Made by a program: the position numbers and the translations under genes. From Bos javanicus (lineage: Eukaryota > Chordata > Mammalia > Artiodactyla > Bovidae): DNA of 64,000 nt. Of the stretch, positions 8,888 to 20,662 are shown one piece after another. The DNA is taken from positions 1,711,692-1,775,691 of the forward strand of contig NC_083871.1 of the NCBI RefSeq assembly GCF_032452875.1, read 5' to 3'. Position 1 is the stretch's first letter, and the number at the start of each line of letters is the position of its first letter. The notes below the pieces were generated by a model. The model searched no databases and was not told where the DNA came from. It was given only the letters and a program-made list of their open reading frames with translations.

Positions 8888-10990
8888 AACAGTGAAGGGC
8901 TCTTTTTTATAGAAGCAGAATGAGCTTTGACATGTATCATAATGTTAAATAATGCTTATTTACTTTACCAAAGTAACAAAATATTTTATAAACAGATATA
9001 AATCACTTAAAGGCAAAGAAATTTATAATCTGTTATCAAAAGCTACGTTCTAAGAAAACTTTGTTTTCTTAATATAAGAGTAGACTAAATTTCAGTCTGT
9101 TACCAATTTACCAGATAACAAACAAACAAAATTTATCAGTTAATCTTTGAAAAATATTTCCATAAATCTTGAAGTAGCAGTATTCTTGCAAAAGCATCAG
9201 AGTGAAACATAGAAGGCATGTTTAAAATCTGATTAAATTGTAATTGACAAAGTAACCTGCTTATTGCTGTGACTTGTAACACTTGAACATGACAACTAGA
9301 ATTATAACTGACAACATTTTACCGGGACATATCAGATTTTCATGAATTTCACATAATTTCTAGGATATCTATATTAGTAACATCAACCATACAATATAAT
9401 CAGAGAAGATTTACCACCCCTTCAGCAGTACTTCCCATATAATTTAATATGTCCCCCCCAAAAAAAAAATTAACATGTCCAATGAACCCGGGTAGTTTAA
9501 TAGCTCTTTAGGATGTCTCAGCGGCCCTCTGAAGCATCCCAAAGTTATCTAGAAGTCAAGTTATTTAGGTAGTTTTGTTGATAAATATCAAAAGAATTTA
9601 TAAAACCAGCCAGATAGGGTCATATAAGTCACTCTGAAGCAATAATTATTCACTTAGTCAAAGTTAACAAAAGATTTCAAAGGTAAACATAGAACAGATC
9701 ACTTCAGAGGCAAAGAAACTTAAAATCCATTATCAAAGGCAGTTCAACATCTCAAGAAAACTTGTATTTATGCACAAAACTCTTCTCTCATGGTCCACTT
9801 TCCATAGGACCTTATCAAGTTCTATACCCACTACTTAACTCTCCCATCCTGAAACAGCCATCTGTAAGTCAGACCTACTTCCTTCTCCCTTCATAAAATG
9901 TAATTTCATTCCTCATATCTTCTTTACTGAAAATACACATCCTACTTTCCTTAAGCAACCAAGAACTGACCTTTATATTAGCATTCTATAGATTGGTGAA
10001 CATAAATATCAGTGATAATTTCTAAAAAGAAATTCTAGAGAACATCTCAGGATGGCATCAAATATTATTTATTAATAGTCCAAATCTCCTTAGTTTCTGT
10101 GTAAGAGGAAGTTAGTGTTAAGTACTGAATGTTTCATAATCTTATTTTATTGTCAATAAACTTCCATCACTTAGTTTAGCACAACACTAGAAATTCAGGT
10201 TACCAAGACCTAGAGAGACTGTTTTAGACTGACATTTCTAAAGTATAATTATTCTTAATAGAGTTTATCTAAAAGCTCATATCTCATTTACATTTTTTGA
10301 ATTTCTTCACTTGAGGTACTTTTGTTGCTGATAAACTTGTAACAGATATAACAATATAACAATACTTAGCTTATAATAAACCTAGGCACAATGAAAATAC
10401 TATGCTTAATGACTCTTAGACATGTCTATATTAGATTAACAAGTAAACATTAATACTATATATTTAATATTGAATATTTCCCAGTTCAAGTGAGTTTGAA
10501 ATTCATTTAGGTTAATATTTTGTATTTAGAATTGCCTGATTTGTAAGTGCTCACTTTTATTTAGGCCAATTAAATTAGAATTCATTTACAACTTCAGCAA
10601 TATTATTAAAAAAAAAAAAAAAAAAAAAAGACACACACTGAGACATATATAAGTCCAGACAGACAGCCAAACAAAGATCTCATAGTTTTCTGCTTGAGAT
10701 TTAAAATGTCTATTTGACACCCCCACCCACTTTTTTTTTTTTTTTTTGAAGTTCTAATTTGCCCAAGGCTGAGGTCTCAGGCAAGTTGGGCTGTGTATTT
10801 CAAGGATATGAAAAGGGTTAACTTCAAGCTTTTCCCTAGGCAGGCCTTTTAACAAGCTAGTTGTTTTTAATTGCATATGCAAAAATAACTGATTTTGTAG
10901 TTTCCAAGGGAAAAAAAAAAAATCATTTTAACCAGTTTTCTCCCCAGAGTCTAAAGAATATCTTGGCTATCTTGTGTTAACAAGTCATCT
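8888..10990. other. Long AT-rich stretch of unknown origin, with a diverged ~700-bp-spaced duplication and homopolymer runs
   Basis: No open frame of note and no repeat I can name. The segment near 8968-9064 recurs in diverged form near 9657-9773 (shared GGCAAAGAAA and CAAAGTTAACAAAA-type blocks). There is an A22 run at 10608-10629 and a T run at 10732-10747. It could be decayed retroviral internal sequence, but nothing diagnostic remains. Confidence 0.5.
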
Positions 10991-12008
10991 TTCCATATGT
11001 AGTCATACTTTTATAGCTAAATATAGACCAAACAGTGCTCAAGTTGACTCCAATATCAGGGGCAGATCAGCTGATAAAATCTTGGATTGTCCCTCTGGTG
11101 GGAAGTGAGGTCTTTGTCCCATCAGAAGGATCTGAAGGGTTAAGGGGACTTGCAGAGTGGGGGAAGCTTGGTCCTTCCCCACCCTGAGAAACAAGAGCAG
11201 TTATAGTGGATTCTTTAGAATGTTAGGAGAGTTTTTGATCCTTCAGGCTTTTGAATATAGTAGAAAGACCTGGACCAAAGGGAACCTCAGAATCCTTTCC
11301 TAGAGATCATGTGGATATGAAAGGTCAAGTGAGGGGTCCTCTAGGAAATCTGATGGAGACAGATAGAGTGGGACAGGTGATAGGGAGGCAACAGAAAGAC
11401 ACATGTGGCATGAGTCCCTCAAATCCGGATTCTGGCTGAGGGCCATGAAGGACTGAATGTAAAGAAATTATGGCTCAGAGGCTACACACAGGCTCCTGTA
11501 AATCAATCTGTACCAAAAGGGAAAGAAGTGAAAGTGACAGGGAAGAAGGCTGAGGAATCCGCCTTACAATCCTATTGGGGAGGTGGTGGACAGGGGACAA
11601 TGGTCTCTGTTTTGCTTTAACCACTATGTGCCTGATATGGTGCACAGAAGTTGTCTTGCTGGGGGTGGATGCCCTTGTGGCCTGATCCATTCCATATCCC
11701 CCTTATCCTCATATGGGAGTCTTCATGTTGCAGATGTACTATAGCTTTTAAGTGCCTGACCCATGTCCACACAATATCGGTTGTCCTAGTCCTCAGTTGG
11801 AAAGAAGACAAAGGAGAGACCGTCACCCATTTGGGCGACGGCTACTGGGGCTCAGTGAGCAGTGGGGCCTTTGGAACACACCAGAGGGTAACCCCGGCCA
11901 GAATTCCCCAGTTGCTTCCACAGCACTTGCCTCTTGGCAGAGGGTTCTTTTGAAAAAGGAGAAGAAAGGAGGTGGGCCACCTACGTTCCCTGTATAGGCC
12001 ACCAAAAA
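10991..12008 (-). mobile_element. Probable leader/internal remnant of a second provirus
   Basis: Lies immediately downstream (minus orientation) of the LTR 12009-12439 and its primer site. No gag, pol or env motif is recognisable and the frames are short. The assignment rests on position only, and the far limit is arbitrary. Confidence 0.4.
11987..12004 (-). promoter_or_regulatory. Decayed primer-binding site, tRNA-Ile-like
   Basis: The minus strand reads TGGTGGCCTATACAGGGA, 4 bp inside the LTR end. It differs from the complement of tRNA-Ile(AAU) 3' end at three positions, all within the two CpG dinucleotides of the original and all C-to-T or G-to-A, as expected from methylation decay. Confidence 0.65.
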
Positions 12009-12439
12009 TGTTGTGGTCTGCACGTGGGTTGGAAAAGAATTTCCAGATATGAGATGGAATGAAAGGGAAATTAAATTTATTAGAGTGGGAGATGCTGTTA
12101 GAACAGCGGGCCCCCTCAAGGGAGAACCAACATTGAACAAGGGTCCTTAGTCCACTTTGATACCCAGGGTACAAGGAGTGGGATAGGGGTCTTTTGAGGG
12201 TCATTTGCTGATTGGAAGAGGCACATATACTGGGGGTGGGGGGGGGGTGCGGAGAGTAAGGCAAATATCTTCTCTCTATGGTGTAAGAGGGGAGACAAGT
12301 TATATTGCTCACGAGGACCTGAAATCCATTAATAGTTACAACATGGGGGAGGGAAGGGTGATAAGGGTCTGGTTTTTCTGTTCCTGCTTTCCAAGACCCT
12401 CCTTGGTTTTATCTGCTCTTTTGTCCTTGGGCCATCACA
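12009..12439 (-). repeat. 5' LTR of a second class I-like provirus
   Basis: 431 bp with TG...CA ends in minus orientation (TGTGATGGCC ... GACCACAACA). A minus-strand AATAAA is at about 12075-12080. It contains a G-run at 12234-12247. No second LTR copy was seen in the window, so the provirus is truncated. Confidence 0.68.
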
Positions 12440-12773
12440 TTCTGTTATTTCATATCTCTTAAATATTTTTTATGAGTATTATTTTATTTTTTAAAGTTTC
12501 CACAATACATAATAATATACAGGACAGTTTCAGTTCTTTGTTGCTGCATTTCACCCACCCAGAAACACAAAGGCTGAAGGTAGGTGGTACCTCTCCTCCC
12601 TTTAGTGTTGGCTGAAGCTGCCATTATATGGAGGCTTGACTGGGTGAATATGTTTCAGGTGGCTCAGTTACATTGCTGGGAGTAGTTGCTGGCTTTCAGC
12701 TAAGAGCTCAGCTAGGCTTGTTAGCTGGGACACATCAGTTCTCCTGCACATGGCATCTCCTCACAGCTTATCT
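12440..12773. other. Unassigned DNA between two LTRs
   Basis: 334 bp without coding signal. The right half (about 12600-12770) has the look of an old mammalian interspersed repeat, but I cannot name it with confidence. Confidence 0.4.
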
Positions 12774-13274
12774 TGTTGAAGAAACCAGTATTTGAGAATC
12801 CAAGCCACACACTCAGAGAGTTAGAGAACTCAGGTTTACTATGCTGGTGAGCAAGAGGAGTTAACACTCCAAGCTCCGAGCCCCAAACAAAGGGATTACA
12901 GAGTTTTTATAGACAGACTGTAGTGGGCAACACAAACTGTTAATAGACTGGTTTAAACTAAGGAGTTTCATGCATGTGGGAACAGTGGTCAAGATAGGCA
13001 GAGGGATTCCTGACTTGGACAGGCATGATTAAGCAGCTTTGCAGGGGCTGGGTGATTGCAAACAGCAGGACAAAGGTGAGTGGGATAAACTCCAGTTCCT
13101 AGTATTGCAAGTCCCCACTTTCTGAGACTATGTGACCTACGTGATCCAGAGTTTGCAAGGGGCAAGGTGAGTTACAGAGACAGAAGGAGGTAAAATTTTA
13201 ACTTTTCCTCTTCAGTCTCAGCCTAGTCACTAGGTTCAGACTGAGAGTTCCTAGTACCACAGGCAGATGTCACA
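12774..13274 (-). repeat. Solo LTR, third family
   Basis: 501 bp, TGTGACATC ... TTCTTCAACA in minus orientation. Promoter-like TATAAAAACTC is on the minus strand at 12901-12911 and an AGTAAA polyadenylation variant near 12834-12840. The LTR is immediately bordered by an 8-bp inverted pair (GCTTATCT on the left, AGATAAGC on the right) rather than a direct target duplication. Confidence 0.6.
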
Positions 13275-13302
13275 GAAGATAAGCAGGGTTACCTGTGCCT
13301 CA

Positions 13303-13480
13303 TGAAATGAAAGTTACTTAGTTGTGTCTGACTCTTTGTGACCCCATGGAATTCTCCAGGCAGAATACTGGAGTGGGTAGACTTCCCCTTCTCCAGGGGA
13401 TCTTCCCAACTTAGGGATCGAACTCAGGTGTCCTACATTGCAGGCGGGTTCTTTACCAGCTGAGCCACAAGGGAAGCCCT
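13303..13480 (-). mobile_element. Bov-tA SINE
   Basis: tRNA-derived head in minus orientation (GGCTCAGCTGGTAAAG A-box-like, GTTCGATCCC B-box) followed by the BovB-derived body (CCACTCCAGTATTCT, CAAAGAGTCAGACAC). It is non-coding and depends on BovB enzymes for mobility. Confidence 0.9.
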
Positions 13481-13647
13481 TGGTATGGGCTCTGCCTCAT
13501 GGTATGGGCCAAAACAACTGCAGGGCCAGCCAGGATGAAGGGGAGTGGAAATGGACTCTATCTCTCAATAGGAGGAGTGGCAAAGCATTTATAGCAACTC
13601 TTATGCCCAGGGTTAGTAATGTAAATTACTTACATTCCTCCTGCCTG

Positions 13648-13850
13648 CTTCCCTAGTGGTTCAGATAGTAAAGAATCTGCCTTACAATGCAGGAGACCCA
13701 GGTTCAACCTCTGAGTTTGGAAGATCCCCTGGAGAAAAGAATGGCAACCCACTCCAATATTCTTGCCTGGAGAATTGCATGGACAATAGATCCTGGCAGA
13801 CTATAGTCCATGGACTCACGAAGAGTTGGACATGACTGAGCAACTAACAC
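13648..13850 (+). mobile_element. Bov-tA SINE
   Basis: Head GCTTCCCTAGTGGTTCAG, a decayed B-box (GTTCAACCTC), then body with CAACCCACTCCAATATTC and a CATGACTGAGCAACTAAC end. Only 167 bp from the oppositely oriented SINE at 13303-13480. Confidence 0.9.
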
Positions 13851-14907
13851 TACATTACTATTCTTGCCTGTGAAGTACAGGCGCCCCTCTTAAAACTTTC
13901 TCAATTTTCATCCTGTATTGATGAATTCTCATCACGCTTGGGCTTAAGGTACAAGATTTCATCATCTACATCAGGTTCAATTGTAGATGAGGTTTTCTGC
14001 ATGCATGTTTTTTTTTTCAGGTGTGGGGAGCTACCTGCCTTATCACAGCAGATATGAAATGGGGTGAAGAAAACAAAGTAACTGCCATAGACACTCCTGT
14101 GCAAAAAAGGAGGTGTTACGGTCTGAATTGTGTCCCACACTCAATTCATATGTTGACTGTATTTGAAGATAAGTCTTTAAAAAAGAGACTGAAGTAAATT
14201 TTGGCCATCTGCCTGGGCCCTGATCCACCTATTAGTACACAAGTAAAGGACAGGAGCCATATGATAGTAACTATATTACAGTCTTCTGAATCAAGCCAAG
14301 CCCATGCTACCCACTCCCTCTGCTCCTGGAACAGAGTGATCCTTGGTCAGGTATCAGTTCTGTTTAACAGGGATGCTTCCTCATGGATTTTGGATCCACC
14401 ATTTGGATCCTGTATTCCTGCTCCATAAGAAATTAGTAATTTTCTAAGCTTGCTTCCTCAGCAAAGTAGTCTGGGGGCTCAAAGTCATCTTTGCATGTTG
14501 AACTGTTTCTGCCACTTTCAGTGCAAGTAAGATACCTCCTTTTAATACTGTGGATTAAATTCTAGATCATGTCTGATGATCTGAGGTGGAGCTGATATAG
14601 TAATAATAGAAATAAAGTATACAATAAATGTCATGTGCTTGAATCATCCTCAAACCATCCCCTCGTTCCTGGTCCATGGAAAAAATGTCTTCTACAAAAC
14701 TGCCCTGGTTCCAAAGATGTTGGGGACCACTGCCTGTGATTATCTATATTTGCACATTCTTACAGATGAGTCCCCCTCAACTTTGCGAAGTCCTACATGG
14801 TGTTGTAGAACATTGTCCTTAGTATCTTAGAAGCCCTTTTGTTTAGTGGAAGGACTGTGGGGGGACATCCTAAAGCTTTCTGAGATTTTAATAAAGGGTC
14901 TGATAGC
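13851..14907. other. Low-copy-looking DNA, no gene found
   Basis: Frames here are short and lack family motifs. A stretch near 14120-14180 (AATTCATATGTTGA) resembles the start of a widespread old mammalian repeat, but the match is too short to call. Confidence 0.45.
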
Positions 14908-15118
14908 CACATGCATGCTCAGTTGCTCAGTCATGTCTGACTTTTTGCAACCCTATGGCCTGCGAAGATCCTCTGTCCATGGAATTTTCCAGGCAAGAAT
15001 TCTGGAGTGGGTTGCCATTTCCTCCTCCAGGGGATCCTTGCAACCAATAAATCGTACTGAAGTCTCCTGTAAGTCTCCTACATTGCAGGTGGGATTCTTT
15101 ACTGCTGAGCCACTGAGA
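14908..15118 (-). mobile_element. Bov-A/Bov-tA SINE
   Basis: Minus-strand SINE: left end GCTCAGTCATGTCTGAC is the BovB-like 3' part, right end CATTGCAGGTGGGATTC...GAGCCACTGAGA is the tRNA-like head. The head is partly decayed. Confidence 0.88.
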
Positions 15119-16584
15119 CTTGACTTAATCTTTACACTGGCAGCTCCCTGAACTTGGTCTTCATCCTGGATCCATTTCCTACTTGGCCAAATTTTGGATC
15201 CTTGGAGAAACTAGAGGAATTGTTTTGTTTTTCAGGTCCAATATTTGAAATTCCCTAAATTACCAGTTTTACAGACAGTTGCTTTAATTTATTTAAGTCC
15301 CATAGTTTTATACAATCAGTGAAAAGAAACCAGTTGGTATTTATTCTTCCTGGAAATTTATTTTAGATTTACAAATTCATTTTATACATTTTCTTTCTTA
15401 TATCTTATTGCATGGAACATTCAGCTAGCAACTATACTATTTATACAATAGGATCCCTTTTCTGAAGACTTAAACAGTAATTTTGTGAACAAATTTCTCA
15501 CTTCCTTTCCAGACTTCAAAAATAACCTGCTTTAAACTTAAGGTTCTGCCTGGATCCAAAGCCAGCCTCACAAATACCAACTTCTGTGTCTGTGATATTG
15601 ATTCATAACAAAAGCCCCCAAAATTAAAGCCCCCAAAGTTTAAAACATTTAATTTCTTTCACAATTCTCGAGTTGACTCACTGTAGGTTATTTGCATTCT
15701 TCCCATGTAAAAGTGCACACAGCTGCTCTGACTTTCCCAGGTTGGCGTCTCAATAAGCATTGGGTATGGGCTGTAGTTTATGTTTGGGGCTGTTAACTCC
15801 TAAGGGTTGACTCACACTGCAGACAGGTGGTGCTTCTCTCCACCGGGGGCTCATGAAGGCCAGGGCACCTAGGTTTCCATCCACATGCATAAGCTCTGCT
15901 ACTTGGTCTTCATTCTCATTTCATGACTGTGTTCCAAAAGGCAGCTGTCTGAGAATGAAGAAGGGACTTGCAGATCTAAAGACACTGACTTGGAAGCTAC
16001 ATTGCATCACTCTCATTGCCTTTTTCTTTTCAAAACAAGTCATTGGACTGGCCCAGATTCAAGGGAAATGAAAGTAGTCTCTACCTATTGATTAAAATAG
16101 CAGTAAAATTTATTTGCTACAGAATCTACAAAATTGGGTCTTGACTTAGTGTGTATTAAATAAATGTTCTTTGAAAGAATGAAGGAATGTAAGACTGAAT
16201 GTTCTCATCTAAGCTAAGAGCACATTTCATTCACACTCTGTCAGTTGAAACAGCACTAATATTTCAAGATGTATTTTAATTATTCATTCTGTGTGACACC
16301 TTTTAAATTCATCTATTAGATAATGGCTTTCTTTTTATTTTAGCTAAATCATAATGCTCTTCATGCTCAGCATAGCACTTACATAATATATTCACTTCTA
16401 TCTTCACTAGCATGCAGACAAGATGAAAGTTTGTGTGTTATTGATATATTTTCACCAAGCACCTGTCAGTGTGTCTTTTATATTAGTCCTTAATAAATAA
16501 TTGTGAATCTTTGCTGTTTTACATTAACAACATTTAACTATAACTTCAGCATAGGTTTACAAAATTTTGTGAAAGAAATTCTAT
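15119..16584. other. AT-rich DNA, nothing recognised
   Basis: No long frame, no repeat I can identify. A 72-codon frame at 15853-16071 has no recognisable domain. Confidence 0.5.
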
Positions 16585-16910
16585 AAATAAGAATACATAT
16601 TTTAATTTTTTATTGAAATTTACTTGATATACAATGTTGTATTAGGACTGCATATTTTTCAAACATTTTATTTTAACATAATTTAAGATTTATAGAAAAA
16701 TGAAGATGATGCAGAGAATTCCAATATAACCCACACACATTTCACTTAATATTAACATCTTATATTAATATGGTACATATGTTGTAATTATGAATCAATA
16801 TTGATGCTTTGTTAATTAAAGTCTATACATTATTCAGATTACCCTAGTTTTCACCTAAAGTGCTTTTTTCTGTTCCAGGATCCCAACCAAATTTCCATAT
16901 TATATGAAAT
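16585..16910 (+). mobile_element. Old L1 3' UTR fragment
   Basis: Resembles the 3' UTR of ancient mammalian L1 (blocks GATTTATAGAAAAATGAAGATGATGC, split here as TTTATAGAAAAATGAAG and AACATCTTATATTAATATGG, and TTCTGTTCCAGGATCCCA). Recognition is from memory of these conserved blocks and is heavily diverged. Confidence 0.55.
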
Positions 16911-16920
16911 GATGGGATGG

Positions 16921-17666
16921 GAAGTGATGGAATGCCATGATGTTAGTTTCTTGAATGCTGAGTTAGTTTCTTAAATCTTGAATGTTTTAAGCTATCTTTT
17001 TGAGTCTCCTCTTTCACCTTCATCAAGAGGCTCTTTAGTTCCACTTCCATTTCTGCCATTAGGGTGGTGTCATCTGCACATCTGAGGTTATTGATATTTC
17101 TTTCCCAGCATTCTTGATTCCAGATTGTGCTTCATCCAGCCCAGCATTTCCCATGGTGTACTTTGCATATAAGTTAAAAGAACAGGGTAACAATCTATAG
17201 CCTTTATGTACTCTGTTTCCAATTTTGAACCAGTCCCTTGTTCCATGTCCAGTTTTAGCCATTGCTTCTTGACCTAAATACAGATTTCTCAGAAGGCAAG
17301 TAAGGTGGTCTGATATTTCCATCTCTTTAAGAATTTTCCATAGTTTGTTGTGGTCCACACAGTCAAAGGCTTTAGTGTAGTCAATGAAGCATAAGTAGAT
17401 GCTTTTTTCTAGAATTCTCTTGTTTTTTCTATGATGCACTGGATGTTGGGAATTTGATCACTGGTTCCTCTGTCTTTTCTAAATCCAGCTTGTACATCTG
17501 AAGTTCTCAGTTCACATACTGTTGAAGCCTAGCTTGAAGGGTTTTCAGCATTACCTTGCTAGCATGTAAAATGAGTGCAATTGTGTGGTAGCTTGGACAT
17601 TCGTTGGCATTGCCCTTCTTTGGCATTGCCCTTCTTTGGAACTGGGATGAAAACTGACCTTTTCCT
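16921..17666 (-). mobile_element. BovB internal fragment lacking its 3' end
   Basis: Minus-strand BovB covering the RT palm (frame 17059-17439: CFIDYTKAFDCVDHNKLW, LLRNLYLGQEA) to just past the YADD region. The catalytic YADD box itself is degraded (SDVQ). A 16-bp duplication GGCATTGCCCTTCTTT occurs twice near 17606-17637. Both the 5' part and the last ~750 bp of the element are missing, which is unusual because LINE insertions normally keep the 3' end. Confidence 0.9.
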
Positions 17667-18058
17667 GTTTGTTACAAACTTGTATATAGCCTGACTTGGA
17701 GTTGTCACTCAGAACTAACTGAGGTGCTGTATGCTGGGCTGTAGTCCTCATTTTTCCCCAGATAAAAAACTTAAATTGCAACTCTCAAACTGGGCATGCT
17801 TTTTAGTCACATAGCCTATCGAGAGAATATAGAATTTAAATAAACCATATAAATGCAAAGAAGAAAACATAGTTATCCATAACCCATCACTTGGAGATAT
17901 TTATGTAAAAAAAAATTATAAGGTGTTCTTTTTATGTACATGCTTAGCTTTTTCTAAAAGTAACACACATGACATTTTTGCACTGCAAATTTTGTATTGA
18001 GTCACATAACTCTAAATGCTTTTCACTAATAACAGGTAAAGAACCACAAATTCCACTG
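17667..18058. other. LTR-like fragment and AT-rich DNA
   Basis: 17667-17811 looks like the R-U5 end of a plus-strand LTR (GATAAAAAACTTAAATTGCAACTCTCA, of which the AACTTAAATTGCAACTCTC part is typical, ending AGTCACA), truncated by the BovB fragment. The rest is unassigned AT-rich sequence. Confidence 0.35.
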
Positions 18059-18170
18059 TGTTACTGAGTTTAAGCTCACTGTGCTTGCTGTACAAGAGGC
18101 CAATAAATCCGAGGGATGAGACAAGGAATATAACTTTATTTGGAAAACCAGTTGACAGAGAAGATGGCAG

Positions 18171-18991
18171 TGTTCATATCAGTTGAGTCACTCATTCATG
18201 TCCAACTTTTTGCGACCCCATGAACCGTAGCATGCCAGGCCTCCCTGTCCATTACCAACTCCCGGAGTCCACCCAAACCCATGTCCATTGAGTAGGTGAT
18301 GCCATCCAACCATCTCATCCTCTGTCATCCCCTTCTCCTCCTGCCCTCTATCTTTCCCAGCATCAGGGTCTTTTCCAATGAGTCAGCTCTTCACATCAGG
18401 TGGCCAAAGTATTGGAGTTTCAGCTTCAACATCAGTCCTTCCAATGAACACCCAGGACTGGTCTCCTTTAGGATGGACTGGTTGGATCTCCTTGCTTTCC
18501 AAGGGACTCTCAAGAGTCTTCTCCAACACCACAGTTCAAAAGCATCAATTCTTCTGCACTCAGCTTTCTTTATAATCCAACTCTCACATCCATACATGCT
18601 GCTGCTGCTAACTCACTTCAGTTGTGTCTGACTCTGTGCGACCCCATAGACGGGAGCCCACCAGGCTTCCCCGTCCCCGGGATTCTCCAGGCAAGAACAC
18701 TGGAGTGGGTTGCCATTTCCTTCTCCAATGCAGGAAAGTGAAAAGTGAAAGTGAAGTTGCTCAGTCATGTCTGACCCTCAGCGACCCCATGGACTGCAGC
18801 CTATCAGGCTCCTCCGTCCATGGGGTTTTCCAAGCAAGAGTACTGGAGTGGGGTGTCATTGCCTTCTCCGCATCCATACATGATCACTGAAAAAACCATA
18901 GCCTTGACTTAGACGGACCTTTGTTGGCAAAGCAATATCTCTGCTCTTTAATATGCTCTCTAGGTTGGTCATAACTTTCCTTCAAAGGAGT
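18171..18991 (-). mobile_element. BovB LINE, 5'-truncated, itself holding a Bov-A2 SINE
   Basis: Minus-strand BovB C-terminal coding (frame 18391-18597, GCESWIIKKAECRRIDAF) and 3' end, with a 10-bp target duplication in the host LTR. It is interrupted at 18599-18870 by a SINE. Without the SINE it is about 0.55 kb. Confidence 0.92.
18599..18870 (-). mobile_element. Bov-A2 SINE nested in BovB
   Basis: Dimeric Bov-A body (two GACTCTGTGCGACCCC / GACCCTCAGCGACCCC modules) flanked by a perfect 12-bp target duplication CATCCATACATG at 18587-18598 and 18871-18882. Its position inside a BovB that sits inside an LTR fixes the order of the three insertions. Confidence 0.93.
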
Positions 18992-19374
18992 AAGACGGCA
19001 GAGTAATGTCTCAAAATAACCATCTTGTCTGGGTCTGGATGCCAGGTTCATTTATGTATCAGAGATGAGGTGGGGGTGGGGGCACGGGAGGGGGAGTGTG
19101 GAAATGAATTAAAAAGACCATTTAATTTTTTCAAATATCTCCTAGAATGGCAAGCCTCAGGCAGGGGAATGTGTTAGTTTACTGTCATTCATAGGTGTCA
19201 ATATCGGATATCAGATTGTCTCCCTGTGAGGTAAACAAAGGCGCTTTGGTTTAAGGGTCAGGTAGAGGGGGTAAGGTTCTCTGAGGCACACCATTATGTA
19301 TGATTATAATAACAAAAGAGGCCAAAGACACAGGTCTAGAACAGAGGAGTCAATATTGATTTCTCTGGGTTACA

Positions 19375-20478
19375 TAAGTCATATCTGAGGGTTTGAGTCT
19401 CTCTTCAATTTAATCTGTGTTACTCAGTAAATTCTTAGAAAATGATTAGGTTTTTGTGTTTTGAGCTCTTGTTGAAATGTGTGGTATGGTAACATTTTAG
19501 AATTTCCACTTATAAAATTATATCAAGATTGTGTTAAATTACAAATGTAAAATTTCCTCAAATCCCTCCCCCTCCACAATTGAACTATCTTTTCTGACAT
19601 AATTTTAAAGGGATTTAAATTTTCCATTATTAGAATTTTTACATCAAAACTGATCTTTTAAAATTATTCTTAATATTGGATTGTATAACTTTTAGTTACA
19701 ACAATGTGTACACTGTAGATTTTTTGGATAAATTATAAGCAGTGAGATGGCTGAGAAAAACAAAGACTACATTAATAGTACATGAAAAAACTTAGAGTGT
19801 TACCTGTATGATACTCTTCAATGACTTCCTTCTAATAGTCAATTTTATGTAACATACTTTCTAATGTTGTTTGCTTTGGTGTATTTACATCAATGTGCAT
19901 ATGTTGCTTTTCATAATTTCTTATAATTTGCTTCTTAATAAACAAGCAAGATTTATTTTAACTTCTTTTTTCAAAGAAAAACAAGCCAACAGTATTTGTG
20001 AAAGTTGAAGTAATTAGAAATAATTTCAACTTAATAACACTAAAGCTATCATTAAAGCAATAGAATGTCAAAAGTTGATAATCTCATAGTATCTTAGTTC
20101 AATTAATTCATAGTTGACTTGGATCATAACCCTATGTAATCTTGTGTAGTTTATTTAGTCAGAGAAAAGTAACACTATATTGAGAGAAAATAATAACTTC
20201 AAAATACTCTAACTTCCTTATTTTAAAATGATTGCATGGTGATATTACAAAATAAAAAAGCAGTTCCAATTAAACATTGTAAGAAGACAAAGTCCCTTGT
20301 AAAATATAATTAAACAAATATGTCTATCCAAAATAAATAATTTGAATATAAGGCAGTGAGTTGTACTAAAAAATCCAAATTTTGAAAGCTATTGCATATT
20401 TTATACTTTAAATATTCTAAATATTCCCGGTGCCAATATGTTGAGAATTATTAACAAATTCAAATAATACTGTGTTTG
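19375..20478. other. AT-rich DNA, nothing recognised
   Basis: No frame above background and no diagnostic repeat. Confidence 0.5.
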
Positions 20479-20662
20479 TCTTCCCTGTTAGCTCAGTTGG
20501 TAAAGAATTCTCCTACAATATAGGAGACCTGGGTTCGATCCCTGAGTTGGGAAGATTCCCTGGAGAAGGGAATGGCTACCCACTCAAGTATTCTGGCCTG
20601 GAGAATTCCATGGACTGTATAGTTAGTCCATGGGGTCACAAAGAGCTGGACATGACTTTGTC
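20479..20662 (+). mobile_element. Bov-tA SINE
   Basis: Intact-looking tRNA-like head (TAGCTCAGTTGGTAAAGAAT, GGTTCGATCCC) and BovB-like tail (GGACATGACTTTGTC). Confidence 0.92.

Larger units (their letters stand above)
18059..19374 (-). mobile_element. LTR split by a BovB insertion
   Basis: Two LTR halves, 18059-18170 and 18992-19374, read as one minus-strand LTR starting TGTAACCCAG and ending CAGTAACA. AATAAA lies on the minus strand near 18136-18141 upstream of a U5-like TTGTCTCATCCC segment. The BovB insertion duplicated AAGAYGGCAG on both sides (18161-18170 and 18992-19001), one mismatch. Restored LTR length is about 0.5 kb. Confidence 0.7.

Noticed and set aside
11842..12312. 156-codon minus frame across the second provirus LTR.
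   Set aside because: It crosses the LTR, the primer site and the leader, and has no protein family features.
13303..13480. A-box/B-box pairs in this and other SINEs considered as tRNA genes.
   Set aside because: No cloverleaf or anticodon arm can be formed; the sequence continues into the BovB-derived SINE body.
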